A stretch of DNA of 64,000 bases from NCBI GenBank assembly GCA_945910005.1, contig OX246747.1, forward strand, positions 19,730,686 to 19,794,685. The letters are read 5' to 3'. Origin of the DNA: Isoperla grammatica (Eukaryota; Arthropoda; Insecta; Plecoptera; Perlodidae). The translations under genes and the position numbers were made by a program. Below, in pieces: positions 9,174-19,953 of the stretch (position 1 is its first letter; each line of letters begins with the position of its first letter). The notes under the pieces were generated by a model, which made no database searches, was not told the origin of the DNA, and was given only the letters and a program-made list of their open reading frames with translations.

Positions 9174-9437
9174 ATATTGTACTGGATGTTGCTGGATAGT
9201 GCATACCATAATGGATCTGCAGATCCAGTATTGACTACGTATATCAGGCGGTCCAAACCGATTTGATCAAAACAGTTTGAAAGGCATCGGTTTGATATCT
9301 TCCCGTATATCAAGCAAACTCGAATTGGTTTCGCGAAACCCAGCTGAAACCGGTTTGAGAGTGACACATAGGTCTGGTCGTTGGACCTTCTCTAAGCCTT
9401 CCTTTTCTAAGGAGGAGTGAGCTAGAGAAACTTAGAG

Positions 9438-10886
9438 CAATTATTGTTTATTGTTTATTGTATAGTAGCTTCCGTTGATCCAAAACAGTTTGGAAATTGG
9501 AATTGTCAAAGAGATACAAATACATATAAAAATTAGAACTTAATAGATAGATATGTACATAAATACTGGGTAATAAAAAGTGAAACATATTAAAATACAG
9601 TGTATACTAGTTCATATACAAGTCCAACAGACACTTCCATGCTAGGCTATGTTTTTAGGTCTTCAAATTCACTCACAGAGTAAAATGAATGGGAGATCAG
9701 AAATTTTGACAGTTGTAATTTGAATGAATACATATTAGTTTCGGCTTTGAGATGATTAGGAAGAAGGTTATATAGATAGACGCCAATGTTGTGGGGGCTT
9801 TTCTTTGAGAGTGACAGTTTCTTTGGGAGGACATGAAGATTGTGTTTTGACCTGGTGTCGTGGGAATGAATGTCTGCATTTGATGTGAGCTGGTGAATAT
9901 TAGCTTTCGTGTGAGTGACTATTTCAAAAATAAAAAGGCATGGGACAGTGAGAATGCTGTGCAACCTGAACAATTCCCGACAAGGGTGGCGATTGTCAAC
10001 TCCACACATAATTCTGTCTGCCCGCTTTTGCATTCTGAAAGTGCGTAGTCTGTTGGCTTCAGAAGTAACTCCCCAGAAGGTTATTCCATATCTGAGTACA
10101 GATTGAAAGAGTGAGTGGAATATTATTTTTGTTGTGTGGAGGTTCGTTAGAGTTTTTACAGTTTTTATAAGATAGCAGATTTGGCCAAGTTTTGAACAGA
10201 TTTTGTTTATCTGTTCAGTCCAGGTCAGTGTAGAGTCGAGGAGGAGTCCAAGAAATTCCACACTTTTTTTAAATTTAACTGTTCTTTGCCATCTGTTATG
10301 TGAAAATCTAAAGGTGCCTTGACGAGGGAAGCAGAGAAATGAATTAGGAAGGTTTTTGCAGAGTTAAGTACTAATTTGTTCGATTCAAACCAGGCACATA
10401 GAATGGCAAAGGTAGATATCACTAACTCGCGTAGCTGCACGGCATCTAGATTGTGAAAGAGAAGGCTAGTGTCATCTGCATATAAGAAAATCCGCACTTC
10501 CGGGAAAGTTAACGGAAGGTCGTTTATATAGATGATGAACAGAACTGGTCCAAGAATGGAGCCTTGTGGAACACCCACACAACTCATGTCTGATTTTGAT
10601 TGGAAAGTTACGCGGGTACTAGCATTGAGTTGGTGTGTTATAGTTACACATTGGTTTCTGTGTTTAAGATATGAGACAAACCATTCAAGAGCCTTGTCTC
10701 TGACCCCATAAAATTCTAGTTTCTTGGTAAGAATGGTGTGGTCAACGCAGTCAAAAGCCTTTGAGAGGTCGCAAAACATTCCCAAGACATTTGAACCACT
10801 GTCTATGGCACCATATACTCTTTCCATAAGGCTCCTAATAGCGGAGTTAGTGGATCTATTAGGTAGGAATCCATGCTGGGGGGCTA
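9438..10886 (-). mobile_element. 5'-truncated non-LTR retrotransposon (Jockey/CR1-like), frameshifted
   Basis: On the minus strand the 5' part encodes a LINE reverse transcriptase: QHGFLPNRST, LSKAFDCVDH, GVPQGSILGPVLF and the catalytic FLYADDTSLL. A frameshift near 10255 leads to the thumb and C-terminal part (FLGLLLDSTLTW, QSVLRYGITFWG) ending about 9647. The tail at 9438-9465 reads (AATAAAC)n in LINE sense. Homology stops abruptly at about 10886, so the endonuclease and ORF1 are missing by 5' truncation, as is usual for target-primed insertion. Not active. Confidence 0.88.
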
Positions 10887-11080
10887 TTCTTGAACCGATA
10901 CGTTTTGACTCGCATGCGAGTAATCGTATGGGTCCCAACCCGCATACGAGTAGCTCGTACGCGGGATTTGGTATTCTTGAAACCAGAGAGCTCGCATACG
11001 TTTTGAATCATTGTTTCAATTGCTCATACGAGTCGGTCTTCACGAAAAGTTTGCAGTCGTTCTTTCTTTGACTAATACGT
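10887..11080. repeat. CGCATACGAG-type short inverted repeats
   Basis: Several copies of CGCAT(A/G)CGAG and its complement (CTCGTACGCGG, GCTCATACGAG) are spread over 190 bp next to the LINE truncation point, with paired copies of GTATTCTTGA(A). Function unknown; this may be a small palindromic element or the LINE target. Confidence 0.4.
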
Positions 11081-11239
11081 CATCATTTGACGTCACTGTT
11101 TTATCATCGATTTTCTCGACAGCCAATAAAAACGAAGATAAACAAAGACGCACGTGTTACGAGCACATGTGATTGTGATTGCATTTTCGTGACATGTTTG
11201 ACGTCTATACACGCTACGCTCCTTAACGCTGAAGTCGAA

Positions 11240-11930
11240 TCATGAGAGTAATGTGATTTTGGAAGCTGTATGTACCTTCACCCCACATTTGAGGGAACTG
11301 GTCCTCGTAAACTGTCGCGGAACATTGGATCGCAGGAATCTTTCCTCGACAGTAATGCGCGAAGTTCTACGGAAATGTTCCATGATGGAGGCAATAACAA
11401 TACGCCGCTGTTTTGACCTAAACTTCCATTGCTCCAAAAGGTGACATTCAACTACACCCGTGAGGTAGACTCGTCGCCGCTGTGGAGCCTCGCGGTGTAT
11501 TGCAAACAGCTGGAACACTTATGCGTTAGTGATCTGTTTGATCAGCAGTACTACGGGTTCTCTTTTAATCATGAGACTGATTTCGGTATGATGACCAGCC
11601 TTCGTAATGTGGAGTTTTCCGTGTGCCCTAACGTCACACCCAATGGCTAGGCAGAATTCGTGCGGTCACCGGCGGGCCGGGGACTTGAGAGTCTTAGTCT
11701 AGTGGCTTGTGAGATACGTGGCCTTGTCCTAATGTCGATCGCGACCCACATCCCGCAAATACGCGCTCTTCGTTTCGCATGTTGTTTTTTCCAGTTCGAA
11801 ACCCACCTCAATGCATCAGTGTTTGTGACTCTCCTGCGGAGCTGCCGGAGCTTGGAAACTCTAGAGGCGATCCGAATGGGGCCGTATGTCGAGTACTTTA
11901 TGCCCCCTCTTGTGCTACACATCTTCTTAC
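11240..11930 (+). pseudogene. Leucine-rich-repeat (F-box/AMN1-like) gene remnant
   Basis: Three frames in series encode LRR-type text: FTPHLRELVLVNCRG and CSMMEAITIRRC (11253-11444), CKQLEHLCVSDLF and MTSLRNVEFSVCPNV (11429-11650), then LESLSLVACEI, IPQIRALRFACC and CRSLETLEAIRM (11660-11930). The LxxLxLxxC spacing is typical of cysteine-containing LRRs in F-box/AMN1 proteins. The frames are joined by one shift near 11440 and one stop near 11648, so this is probably a decayed gene or exons read through. No F-box is visible. Confidence 0.5.
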
Positions 11931-11933
11931 GTA

Positions 11934-12093
11934 ATTATTACTCATTTTGTTTTTGGTTATTGGTAAGTCATTATTTTGGATGCACTGTCCACCCCCCCCC
12001 CCCTTTTTCCAAGAAGAAGAAAGTTCGGCAAACACGAACCAGCAAAAATATCAAGTAGGCATAGGACGCATCCACCTACTGTACATAAAAATG
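11934..12093. repeat. Dispersed 160-bp repeat, copy 1
   Basis: About 160 bp, from TATTACTCATTTTGTTTTTGG through a poly-C/poly-T run and AAGAAGAAAGTTCGGCAAAC to CCACCTACTGTACA, recur at 18727-18886 in the same orientation. The two copies flank the BEL/Pao element and its neighbours but differ at several sites, so they are an interspersed repeat rather than recent LTRs. Confidence 0.8.
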
Positions 12094-12306
12094 GTCCTCC
12101 GGGCCGGGTGTATTCTTTTACTGAGCTTCTTTTTCTAGTGTTTGAAATTCTACTTCGTTTTATTAATTTTGCTGTCTTGTCCGTTGTGAAATTTTGTTGT
12201 CGTATAGCATTCTCCCCCGCACTTTTCACTGTTATTTCATGCAGTGTATTGTGACGTAATTAGCCACCCCCTAGAGTGTCAGTAGTCAATAATTAATTGA
12301 TTAGCG
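12094..12306. other. Leader region before BEL gag
   Basis: AT-rich leader before the gag start. It shares no clear similarity with sequence 3' of the integrase, so no 5' LTR can be assigned. Confidence 0.3.
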
Positions 12307-13180
12307 ATGGCGGAAGCAGCGAGAAGAGATTTGGAACGGAATGTTACGAAGCTTACAAATAGACAAGAAACATTGTTTCGTCGGTTACAAATTCTATTTA
12401 ATTTGGGTAGGGAAGTAGAAGATGTGTCAAAGCAGCCTCTCTTCAGAGCGAGATACGCCAAACTGGAAGAAACCAGGCAGGCTTTTGAGGAATTAACTTC
12501 AGATATTAACTTGCTGAAATTAGAAATAGATCCAGAATATGTGCCCAGCGATCAATGCTTGATTGCGTTTGATGAAATGTATTACGCGATACAAGAAGTC
12601 GCCGCGCGCATCACGTCACCGCCTGGGACAGCTGATCGCAACGTACCTACAAATTCATCGCCCCACAGCCGTGCGCGTCTACCGAAGATAGAGCTTATCA
12701 AGTTCACGGCACGTTGACTCCCTGGCCAACATTCTACGACATGTTTTGTAGCCAAGTGCACAATGATGCAACTATCGATCCCGTTCAAAAGTTCCACTAT
12801 TTAATTTTTACACTTACGGGCGCTCCACTGAGCCTCGTAAAGGGTTTACCAGTCACAGAAAATAATTACGCGATTGTGTGGGACTTATTAGTTGAAGAGT
12901 ATCAAAATGAACGCAATCTTGCCAACAGCATTTTGGACAAGTTATTTTCGATCCGCCCACAACAGTCAGAATCTGCTTCCGGTCTAAGCCTTTACTTTCA
13001 AACCTACCACGAGAATTCAAAACCTCAACATTAATATTGCAGACTACCTCCTGGTATATATCGGCTTACGCAATCTAGAACCCAGTACCAAGAGACAATT
13101 CGAGATACAATGTGATAAACGTCAAGTTCCTGCTGTGGAACAGTTCACAAAGTTCCTCAAAGATTACGTCAGCGTGTGAC
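12307..13180 (+). pseudogene. BEL/Pao retrotransposon gag region, frameshifted
   Basis: The frame starts at ATG 12307 with a coiled-coil N-terminus, reaches RLPKIELIKFTAR and stops at 12717. The next frame continues with WPTFYDMFCSQVH, KFHYLIFTLTGAP and NNYAIVWDLLVEEYQNE, the conserved DUF1759-like core of BEL/Pao gag, and a third frame carries LGLRNLEP to about 13178. At least two frameshifts interrupt it. In intact elements this region forms the capsid shell of the intracellular particle. Confidence 0.8.
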
Positions 13181-14213
13181 AACGCTCTCAGGTTGATTAT
13201 CAAAAGACCAAACCCCAAGCAAAAGGTTCTGCTGTCAGTAACAACTCGGCACCCAAGCAACGGGCCCTTATTTCCAAGTCAGATAATTTAGTCCCTAGTT
13301 GTTTATTATGTAACGAAAATCATCGTCTCTTAAATTGTCAGACATTTCTCTCACTTGCTCCCTCCCAACGTCGTGAGAAGTGCAAGGAGATTCGACTATG
13401 TTTCAACTGCTTAGCTAGTTCGCACATGGCTGACAAACGTTCCTCGAAGTTTACATGCAAGCGATGTAACGGTCGACACCATACTCTGCTACATTTAGAC
13501 ACCCGTAATTCAGGCTCAATAGTTACGCCCACTGTGACAAACACTGCGAGCAACGCGAACGTGAACCGCAGAGTATCCCAAGCTGCTCCTGGTCCCTCAA
13601 GTGGGGGCAATCTTCCACAACAATCTCTTTCTTGTTCAGCCCAGTCCCCAAACCCCACTACAGTATTGTTGGGTACTGCCATTGCACGAATTCAAGATAG
13701 TGCTGGTTGTTTCGATCCGCTCCGAATTGTTATTGACTGCGGCTCTCAGTTATCGTTCATAACTTCAGATGTTGTGGAACGTCTAGGTCTCTCTCGTCGT
13801 AAATGTTTCACCCAGGTGTCAGGGATAGGTTCTCGTGAGGGGCCACGTGGTCAAGGCTTAACTACGTGTGTTATTGCACCTATCTCTGCAACGCACCCCC
13901 AGCTCTCTACCGAAGCAGTTATTCTACCCAATATTTCTGCGGATCTACCCTCAGTTCCCCTCTCGTCAGAACTAAGAGATAGCTTAAGTCATATCGCATT
14001 AGCCGATCCCCAGTTTGATAAACCTGGGCCCATTGACATGTTACTCGGGGCCGACTTGTATCCATTTATTCTTGTAAATGGCCAAGTCAAATTAACCCCG
14101 GGTGAACCCACTGCCATGAAAACCATTTTTGGATGGATCATTATAGGCAAAGCGAAAGTTAGCTCCATCCAAACCCAATCAACGTCACTTCTCAGTTACT
14201 CTAATTCGTTGGA
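13181..14213 (+). pseudogene. BEL/Pao zinc knuckles and retropepsin
   Basis: Cys/His knuckles (CLLCNENHRLLNC, CFNCLASSHMAD, CKRCNGRHHTLLH; about 13300-13495) precede a DUF1758-type aspartic protease with the active-site motif IVIDCGSQLSFI (Asp then Gly-Ser) near 13725-13770 and MLLGADLYPFI at about 14040. The frame 13426-14213 is open until a SINE insertion cuts it. DCGS in place of the usual D-S/T-G is normal for BEL/Pao. Confidence 0.8.
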
Positions 14214-14598
14214 TGATTGATGATTGATTAATGGGGCTTAACGTCTCATATTTATGCAACGATGGCTAATCGAGACGATGAGCGGGTGATAATGAAGATG
14301 AGAAAGATGATAATGAAGAATAAAGCCATATCCGAATCAGATCCATTGTACGTCGCGTGAGTCGTCATACGGGAGTCCAGCAAGGGAGGGCAGGGCCAAG
14401 TGGGAGGAGAAATATTCAATGGGACAGTAGGGGGAAAGGGGATTGGGGTGTGGACTGCACTTCGTCTGACTTCTCCTCCTCGACCAGTCCGGCTTGGGTG
14501 GCCCTACCAGAAGCAAAAGCTTCCGCCGGCATAGCTCCAGGAATCATCAAAGCGCACAAACCTGCCCACAACGATAAGGTAGCAGTCCCTGGGCAGGT
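14214..14598 (-). mobile_element. SINE, tail 1 / head A, inside BEL protease-RT junction
   Basis: Full copy flanked by the 12-bp duplication TAATTCGTTGGA (14202-14213 and 14599-14610). The SINE sense strand is the minus strand: head CCTGCCCAGGGACTGCT at the right, (AATC)n tail at the left. The BEL reading resumes directly after it, so it landed in the polyprotein. Confidence 0.93.
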
Positions 14599-14610
14599 TA
14601 ATTCGTTGGA

Positions 14611-15761
14611 GAGTCTCGTTAAAAGATTCTGGGAGGTTAAAGAAACTTCAATACCCACTCTGAAAAACCCCGAAGACGTCTTAGCCGAGTCTCATTTCGT
14701 ACGCACTCATTACCGCTCTAGTAGCGGCCGCTTTGTTGTCTCTCTACCATTTCGAGAAGCGGAACCCCTATTCAAAGGAAACTTTAACCAAGCCGTGTTG
14801 GCGCGACTTTAAAGTGTAGAGCGTAGATTAGCCAAACAATCTAGCATTCAACGCGACTACATCCACTTCATGCAAGAATATATTGACCTTGGACACATGC
14901 AACTCGCTACGAAACCAGGCACTTACCTAATTCCCCACCATTGTGTGCTCACCCCTACGAGTACCTCGACCAAGCTCAGAGTCGCATTTGACGCCTCATT
15001 TTCGATTGCTCCACAAGGCTCGCTCAATCAACAACTATATGTTGGACCGAAACTGCAATTAGATATCGCGGATATAGTTACAAATTTTCGTCAACACCCT
15101 GTGGCCCTTACTGCTGATATCTGCAAAATGTATCGACAGATTTTATTGCATCCCGACCACAGGAAATACCAACATATTCTCTGGCGGCCATCCCCCAACG
15201 AGCCAGTCGAGGAGTATGAACTGAATACAGTCACCTATGGAATCTCATCAGCCCCCTTCTTAGCCATTCGCGTGCTGCACCAATTGGCAATAGATGAAGG
15301 TGCTCGCTTTCCACAGGCCGCGCAGGTACTGCAGGCAGAAACCTACGTGGACAACATAGTCAGCGATGCTAACTCTATGGCGGAGGCACTCGAGCTTCAA
15401 ACCCAACTCACCCAATTACTCCAAGCTGGAGAATTTGCATTGCAAAAGTGGGCAAGTAATTCCCTTCAGGTATTGGAGCGAGTTCCCGAGATAGACCGAG
15501 AATCTTTGTTGTACCTACACGACAGTGAAAATCCTTCTATGAAGATTCTAGGCCTTCAGTGGGACCCTTCATCAGATTCATTTCGCTATTGCGTAACTGA
15601 AATCCCCACCGTATTCACGAAACGAGCGGTATTATCCACAACAGCACGCATTTTTGATCCGCTAGGGTGGGTGGCGCCAGTAGTATTCTGGTCCAAGAGG
15701 TTTTTCCAGGATCTCTGGTTAGAAGGTTTGCAGTGGAATGACTCGCTTCCCACACATGATG
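14611..15761 (+). pseudogene. BEL/Pao reverse transcriptase
   Basis: After the SINE the polyprotein resumes (VKRFWEVKETSIP, FVVSLPF), stops at 14812, then continues to the RT: KLRVAFDASF, VALTADICKMYRQI (first catalytic Asp), YGISSAPFLAIRVL, and ETYVDNIVSDA in the position of the catalytic YVDD. The second Asp is Asn here, which should abolish polymerase activity. The palm-to-connection part extends to RAVLSTTARIFDPLGWVAPV, typical of the Pao family. A 42-bp SINE fragment ends it. Confidence 0.85.
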
Positions 15762-15803
15762 ATTGATTGATTAATGGGGCTTAACGTCTCATATTTATGC
15801 AAC
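15762..15803 (-). mobile_element. SINE tail fragment
   Basis: Only the tail-proximal 40 bp (GATTGATTGATTAATGGGG to TTTATGCAAC) are present, inserted between RT and RNase H of the BEL element. This is a strongly 5'-truncated insertion. Confidence 0.85.
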
Positions 15804-16669
15804 ATCTAGGAATAAAGTGGGAAAGATTTGTCACGCAGCTCCCCCTCTTAAGACGGCTTCAGATCCTCCGTTTTATAAAGGGATCCGCTCAAACACAAAA
15901 TCAAATAATTGGATTCAGTGATGCCTCCGAGCGCGGCTTTAGTGCAGTTACCTACCTCCGGACAACAGATCCCTCGGAAATGATTGATGTTTTCCTCATA
16001 AAGGCTAAAACTAAGGTAGTATTTATCAAAACCCTCACCATTCCCAAGCTGGAGTTGTGTGGTGCGGTCCTATTGGCTCGTGTAGTGAAGTCACTTCATA
16101 CGTTCATCACGTCACTCGCTATCACAGAAATAGTCCTTTATACAGACTCTTCAATTGTACATGCCTGGCTGCACATTCCTCCTCATCTGTTGAAGGTTTA
16201 TGTAGCCAATCGAGTGACAGAAATCCTCGAGACAACGTCTGCTACAAAATGGCACCACATTCCCTCGGAACAAAATCCGGCGGATTGCGCTTCGCGTGGA
16301 ATCGATGTCTTCTACCTACAATACCATCCCCTCTGGTGGAAAGGCCCCCCATTTCTTAGAACGCCCATGGATCAATGCAACTTCACACATCAATGCCTCC
16401 ACCAGGAAGACGAACTCCCAGAAATGAAAACTGCACAGACGACTCTTGTTACCACAACTCCTTCTCGTTTATTCATTGATTGGATTGAAAGGTTCTCCGC
16501 GCTCCTCTCTCTCCAACGTGCCACAGCGTACATCCTTCGGTTCGTCCATAACTCACAGGGGAAGTCGGAGCGAACCACAGGACACATTACCGCTACGGAG
16601 ATGAAGACCGATCTGCGGCTGTGCATCAAACTAACTCAACAATACTATTTTACGACAGAGCTGCAATAA
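15804..16669 (+). pseudogene. BEL/Pao RNase H region
   Basis: Open frame with IGFSDASERGFSAVTYL (first Asp), TIPKLELCGAVLLARV (Glu) and IVLYTDSSIVHAWL (Asp), the RNase H triad of the Pao polyprotein, followed by WHHIPSEQNPADCASRG. It ends at a stop at 16669 before the integrase zinc domain. It is intact as a domain but stranded in a dead element. Confidence 0.82.
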
Positions 16670-16744
16670 CTGTCTAAATCTTCCCCTATATCTAGCTCTT
16701 TGAACTGCCTAGCACTAGCTATTCCTTGATAAAGACAGACTGTG

Positions 16745-17857
16745 TAGAGTAGGTGGCCGCATTCGCCATTCTACTCTCCCTTATGACAGGAAACATCCAA
16801 TCTTACTCCCTAAGAAGAGTCACCTGTCAGAACTCATCGTGGATTACTTGCATAAAAGTTACCTACATGTTGGCCCCCGGACAATACAGTCTCTCCGTCT
16901 CTCCTGGAAAGGCAATACTGGATTCCTGCTGCCCGGAGTTTTATAAGGTCTCGTATTTTTCGTTGTGTGCCCTGTTTTAAACTCCGAATAAAGCCAATTC
17001 CGCCAAAGATGGGTGACCTCCCTCATGTGCGAATCACCCCTTCTCGCCCGTTTCTTCGTTGTGGGATCGACTTTGGAGGTCCTATAATCCTTCGCGAAAG
17101 TTTGAGAAGAAGGGCACCAACATCAACGGTGTATTTTTGTATCTTTTGCTGCATGGCCACTAAGGCGGTGCATTTAGAAGTGGTGTCACACTTATCTACT
17201 GAAGCGTTTCTCGCCGCCCTTCAACGATTCGTTTCCCGTAGAGGACTCTGTCTCGAGCTGTTCTCCGACAATGCAACCAATTTTATTGGTGCTGATCGCC
17301 ATCTCAGAGAAGTTTGCCAGTTTTTTAAGAGTTCCAATAACCAAGATACTATCTCTGCACTACTGGCCCCAGATAAAATCACTTGGCATTTTAACCCCCC
17401 TTCCGCTCCTCATTTTGGCGGACTTAACTCTCGACCCCTGTGTCCACTGTCAGCCGATCCCCAGGAAAACGACCCTTTCACCCCCGGGCACTTCTTAATC
17501 GGGTATCGACTTCTCCAGGTCCCGGAAGAAGACTTCACCGAAAGACCCACCAATCGTCTCACCCGATGGAAGCTCACTCAAAAAATTACCCAACATTTCT
17601 GGAAACGATGGTCGAATGAGTATCTTTCAATCCTACAAAGTCGGTCGAAATGGATTGTACCCAACAAATCATACGCACCCGGCGACCTTGCCCTAATATA
17701 TGAGAAGCGATGTCCCCCCGCTCAATTGTTAATGGGACGTATTGCAGCCGTTCATCCCGGGAAGGACAACATTATACGAGTGGCCACCGTTGACACTAAG
17801 AAGGGGTCTTTCAGACGCCCAGTGCACAAATTGGTGCCGTTTCCCCCTTCGCAATAG
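16745..17857 (+). pseudogene. BEL/Pao integrase with internal deletion
   Basis: The zinc-binding part (GGRIRHSTLPYDRKHP, ELIVDYLHKSYLHVG) is followed, after a shift near 16940, by the core: RCGIDFGGPIIL (first catalytic Asp) and LELFSDNATNFIGA (second Asp). The frame then runs HFGG directly into LNSRPLCPLSADP. The segment that should carry the catalytic Glu is missing, a deletion of several tens of codons. The C-terminal domain (WKLTQKITQHFWKRW, SYAPGDLALIYE) is complete. Confidence 0.82.
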
Positions 17858-18726
17858 TTACTTATTCAAGAATTCAAGAAGAGCAGTTTTGTTTATTTTT
17901 TCGCCCCCCACCCCTTTTATTTATTTTTTCTACTTTTAAGATTTCGTCACCTAAATCTTGGTGGGCGGCATGTTCGGTTTAGGTGTTTGTATTTATTCAG
18001 GTTAATATATATTTAATCCACTTCCCATTATTACTCTTGATTCACCCCCCTCCCTCCCCTTCATTTACCCAGTATACGTAATAGTGTCTCGAAAGAATTG
18101 CGCATCCCTATATGCGCAGTCACGTGATACTATCAGCGTGGACTGCTTACCGTGACGACGAGGGAGGAGACACTTGCCTGTCAACTATCAACAACAGAAC
18201 ATCGCATACAGATATACGTGAGTACCCATATATTTCTTGTCTCCCCTCCCTATGGGTACGGCCCCTTGTTCCCTATCCCTATAATAGTGGATTCGGCCCC
18301 AACGTAATAGGGAACACGCGTATGAAAATTTTAATCGATTTTTAAATACCTTGTCTCTCATTTAATAATTTTGTGTCTTTGAATTTTGAAAAACGGATCA
18401 GTCTATGCCTCAAAATAATTGGTTTAGTAACGATAAATAAAAGGGCGCGAAAAACGAGCCGCCGCCATGTAGAGTGGATTTGACGTCATGGTTTTGTACT
18501 GTGTACGCTCACCGCCTCAGCGATTGGTCTGTTACGCCACGTCTACAGAACCATTGCGTCACAGCCATCTGTACGCGTTTCAGATCCCCGAGTTAAAACT
18601 TCAATAAATGCGACCACATTAAACCTATTTAAAAAATTTTTACTTGTGACTTGCATTAATATACTGTTTGTATCTGATACTATTAAACTAAGTGTTTGGT
18701 TTAACAAAAAAAATCGTACGCGTGTT
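17858..18726. other. Region 3' of BEL element, possible LTR remnant
   Basis: Poly-pyrimidine tract then AT-rich DNA. The stretch TGTTCGGTTTAGGTGTTTG onwards (about 17968) with GTGAGTACCC at about 18218 could be a 3' LTR, but no matching copy exists upstream of gag. No gene seen. Confidence 0.3.
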
Positions 18727-18886
18727 GCCTATTATTACTCGTTTTGTTTTTGGTTATTGGTAACTCATTATTTTGTAGCCACTGTGCACCCCCCCCCCTT
18801 TTTTCAAGAAGAAGAAAGTTCGGCAAACCCGAACCGGCGAAAATATCAAGTAGGCATAGGACGCACCCACCTACTGTACAAAACGA
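18727..18886. repeat. Dispersed 160-bp repeat, copy 2
   Basis: Second copy of the repeat at 11934-12093, same orientation, with a poly-C run and the same AAGAAGAAAGTTCGGCAAAC core. It ends where the antisense BEL fragment begins. Confidence 0.8.
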
Positions 18887-19200
18887 GTCCAAAAAGCGTG
18901 GTGCACTTGACGAACCCGGTGCCAGCGAGACAGGTGCGACACGTTGTCAGGCAAAGAGTGTTCGGGACGCGCTTAGAGTGCAGTGCCAATGAGAATGTGG
19001 CCCGGGCTAAGATAGCCTGGGCCCTCGGAGGGCTCAAACGAGGTGGCACACAAGGGACGGCTGTTAAGCACAGCTTAAATTTGAGCGAACAAAGTGGCAT
19101 ACTCTTCAAAGGTATGAGGAGTATCCGAGATTAAACGATGAAGAAGGAGCTTAGCGGACTTCACCCCGGCTTCCCAAAGACCGCCGAAGTTTGGGAGATG
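18887..19200 (-). pseudogene. Second BEL/Pao integrase fragment, antisense
   Basis: On the minus strand, from about 19200 down: FGGLWEAG with the catalytic Glu, HTFEEYATLFAQI, LNSRPLCATSFEP and YLSPGHILIGTAL. This covers the integrase segment absent from the plus-strand BEL copy, though it comes from a different, diverged element. One frameshift lies near 19090. No other part of this element is present. Confidence 0.75.
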
Positions 19201-19953
19201 GCGTTAACAAATTTAATGTTATTATTATAATTATATTAATGAATTTGGAATTTCACTTGTACAATAACGCTTATCTCGTTGTTTGTAGGCGTTGTAGAGC
19301 CAACGACGACGGTAGTGTTAACCCCCTCGCCGCCGCCGCTACCCGAGCCGCCAATGGCGATGACACGTATATGTAAACAAATTCCTAATCAAATTTTTTT
19401 TTGACAACACCATTTCTTCATAATAAATCGATATGTTAATAAAGCAATTTATTATTTTATTTAGTAGTTAATTTAATAATAGAATTATTTATTATTTAAT
19501 ATTTTATTATATTTATAAATTAAATAAATTGATGATTAATTAATACATCTTTAACTTAAAATTGTATTTCTTTTCTGAACATTCATTTCTAAGCAATTAA
19601 GGGGTATTTAACCTAAAAAATAATGTGTTTTGTTATTTTGTTTTTTATCACCATTCTTTATTCAACTTGTTGTTTCAGAAGAAATCAGCATTCAAGCCTG
19701 GATTGGCCTATTCAGCGATATATTGCGTCAACATTCCCGTGATGATGAAGGTAAACGAGTTACCAGCGTTATTATTAAATTGTATTCCAACGAATGAATT
19801 CACTGACGTAGCCGCATTTCCAGTAGTTAATTTTTTAATAGAATTATTTATCATTTAATATTTTATTTTATTTATAAATTAAATAAATTGATGATTAATC
19901 GTGTGTATACAAGTGTGTGTATACAAGTGTATACAGTTCTTATGTAGGGTAGA
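19201..19953. repeat. AT-rich DNA with a 75-bp direct repeat
   Basis: Positions 19466-19541 and 19826-19899 are near-identical AT-rich copies (AATAGAATTATTTAT ... TTGATGATTAAT) about 360 bp apart. Between them TTGTTTCAG (ending 19678) and GGTAAACG (about 19750) could bound a short exon, but the peptide is not recognisable. Confidence 0.6.

Noticed and set aside
12094..12306. 5' LTR of the BEL element
   Set aside because: No similarity to the region after the integrase could be found.
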